DNA of 7,098 nt from Actinomycetota bacterium (GTDB taxonomy: Bacteria; Actinomycetota; UBA4738; HRBIN12), in the NCBI GenBank assembly GCA_005883885.1, contig VAYF01000024.1, positions 1 to 7,098 on the forward strand, written 5' to 3'. This document shows positions 6,482-7,098 of the stretch, one piece after another. The stretch's first letter is position 1; each line of letters begins with the position of its first letter. The notes under the pieces are model-generated. The model had not been told where the DNA came from. It did no database searches and saw only the letters and a program-made list of their open reading frames with translations. The position numbers and the translations under genes are program-made.

Positions 6482-6505
6482 GCGGGCGCTGGACCGCTCG
6501 TACCG
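6466..6505 (-). terminator. Long palindrome directly after clpP, probable terminator hairpin
   Basis: The core 6471-6500 is two perfect 14-base arms (CGAGCGGTCCAGCG and its complement) around GG. Pairing extends to 6466 and 6505 with a single G-T mismatch, giving 19-base arms. It begins within two bases of the clpP TGA, as expected for a terminator, but no T-run follows on either side. The very short centre also suits a dimeric DNA-binding protein, and one arm covers the putative -35 of the next gene, so it could be terminator, operator or both. Confidence 0.6.
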
Positions 6506-6506
6506 G

Positions 6507-7088
6507 TCACCCCACGTGATCGATCACGCCGTACCCCTTCGCTCCCTCCGGATCGAGGATGAAGTCGCGGTCGAGGTCCTCGTGGATCCGCTCGATCGTC
6601 TGGCCGGTGTGCCGAGCCAAGATCTCCTCCATCAGACGGCGCTGTCGCACCATCTCCTCCGCCCGGATCTTGATGTCGATCGACTGTCCCTCGCCCGTGC
6701 TGCCCCAGGGTTGGTGCAACAGGACCCGAGCGGTCGGCAACGCGTGGCGTTTCCCCGCGGCGCCGGCCGCGAGCAGGACGGCCGCGCCGCTCGCGGCTTG
6801 CCCGATGCACCAGGTCGAGACGTCAGGCTTGATCGCTTGCATCGTGTCGTAGATCGCGAACAGGGCGGTCACGTCGCCCCCCGGCGAGTTCACGTAGAGG
6901 GACACGTCGCGATCCGGACCTTCCGCCTCCAGGAACAACAGCTGCGCGATCACGAGGTTCGCGAGCTCGTCGTTCAGCTCGGCGCCGAGGAAGACGACGC
7001 GCTCGCGAAGCAGCCGCGAATAGATGTCGAACGCCTGCTCTCCCGAGGCGGATCGCTCGACGACGGTCGGGACACCGCTCGGTCGCAT
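6507..7088 (-). CDS. clpP: ATP-dependent Clp protease proteolytic subunit
   Basis: This 193-residue serine peptidase assembles with a Clp/Hsp100 unfoldase (ClpX or ClpC) to degrade cytosolic proteins. The start VVERSASGEQAFDIYSRLL carries the family signature. VNSPGGDV (66-73) is the oxyanion region. The catalytic triad is S100 in GQAAS, H125 in LLHQPWG and D175 in DLDRDF, with the family's usual spacing. The residue after the catalytic Ser is Gly, where Met or Ala is commoner. The protein ends at YGVIDHVG, a few residues shorter than many ClpPs but past the last conserved element. The ATG at 7088 gives a normal N-terminus; only ten bases lie upstream in the window, with no stop, so a slightly longer start is possible. 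No second clpP or clpX follows on its downstream side, where a strong palindrome ends the unit; the upstream side is not visible. Confidence 0.96.
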   Translation of the reverse strand: MRPSGVPTVVERSASGEQAFDIYSRLLRERVVFLGAELNDELANLVIAQLLFLEAEGPDRDVSLYVNSPGGDVTALFAIYDTMQAIKPDVSTWCIGQAASGAAVLLAAGAAGKRHALPTARVLLHQPWGSTGEGQSIDIKIRAEEMVRQRRLMEEILARHTGQTIERIHEDLDRDFILDPEGAKGYGVIDHVG

Positions 7089-7098
7089 GTTCGGGCCT

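Overview
The window is an ordinary-looking stretch of GC-rich bacterial chromosome. Codons end mostly in G or C, -10 boxes look like TANNNT, and two genes seem to lack a leader. A zinc-ribbon/cyclase/AAA/TPR regulator sits near a clpP. Together these suggest an uncultured Actinomycetota lineage, with Chloroflexota as an alternative. No marker fixes the taxon. I see no tRNA, rRNA, CRISPR array, insertion sequence or phage gene.

Layout. Positions 1-3196 hold four genes on the minus strand. Read in the direction of transcription they are a VOC/extradiol-dioxygenase-like protein (3196-2678), a lactonase-type beta-propeller protein (2594-1563), a DUF3237-like protein (1554-1108), and a NarL-type receiver fused to a histidine kinase (1028 to beyond the left edge). 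The last gene carries a one-base frameshift at about 801-803 and loses its C-terminus at the window edge. A 91-bp divergent intergenic region (3197-3287) separates this group from the one plus-strand gene, a 945-residue zinc-ribbon, class III nucleotide cyclase, AAA-type ATPase and helical-repeat protein (3288-6125). That gene converges, across 35 bp, on a small minus-strand gene of unknown function (6445-6161). Upstream of that, on the same strand, is clpP (7088-6507). A long palindrome lies between these last two.

How it works together. The propeller and DUF3237 genes are 8 bp apart and surely cotranscribed. The VOC gene may belong with them in metabolism of a small molecule, but the sequence names no substrate. 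The receiver-kinase and the cyclase/ATPase are both signalling proteins and lie on either side of this metabolic set, so one or both could control it; that is inference. ClpP is housekeeping. No clearly new system is present. The points most worth a second look are the receiver-kinase fusion with its frameshift, the cyclase's missing adenine-specifying aspartate, and two related inverted repeats that follow minus-strand genes.
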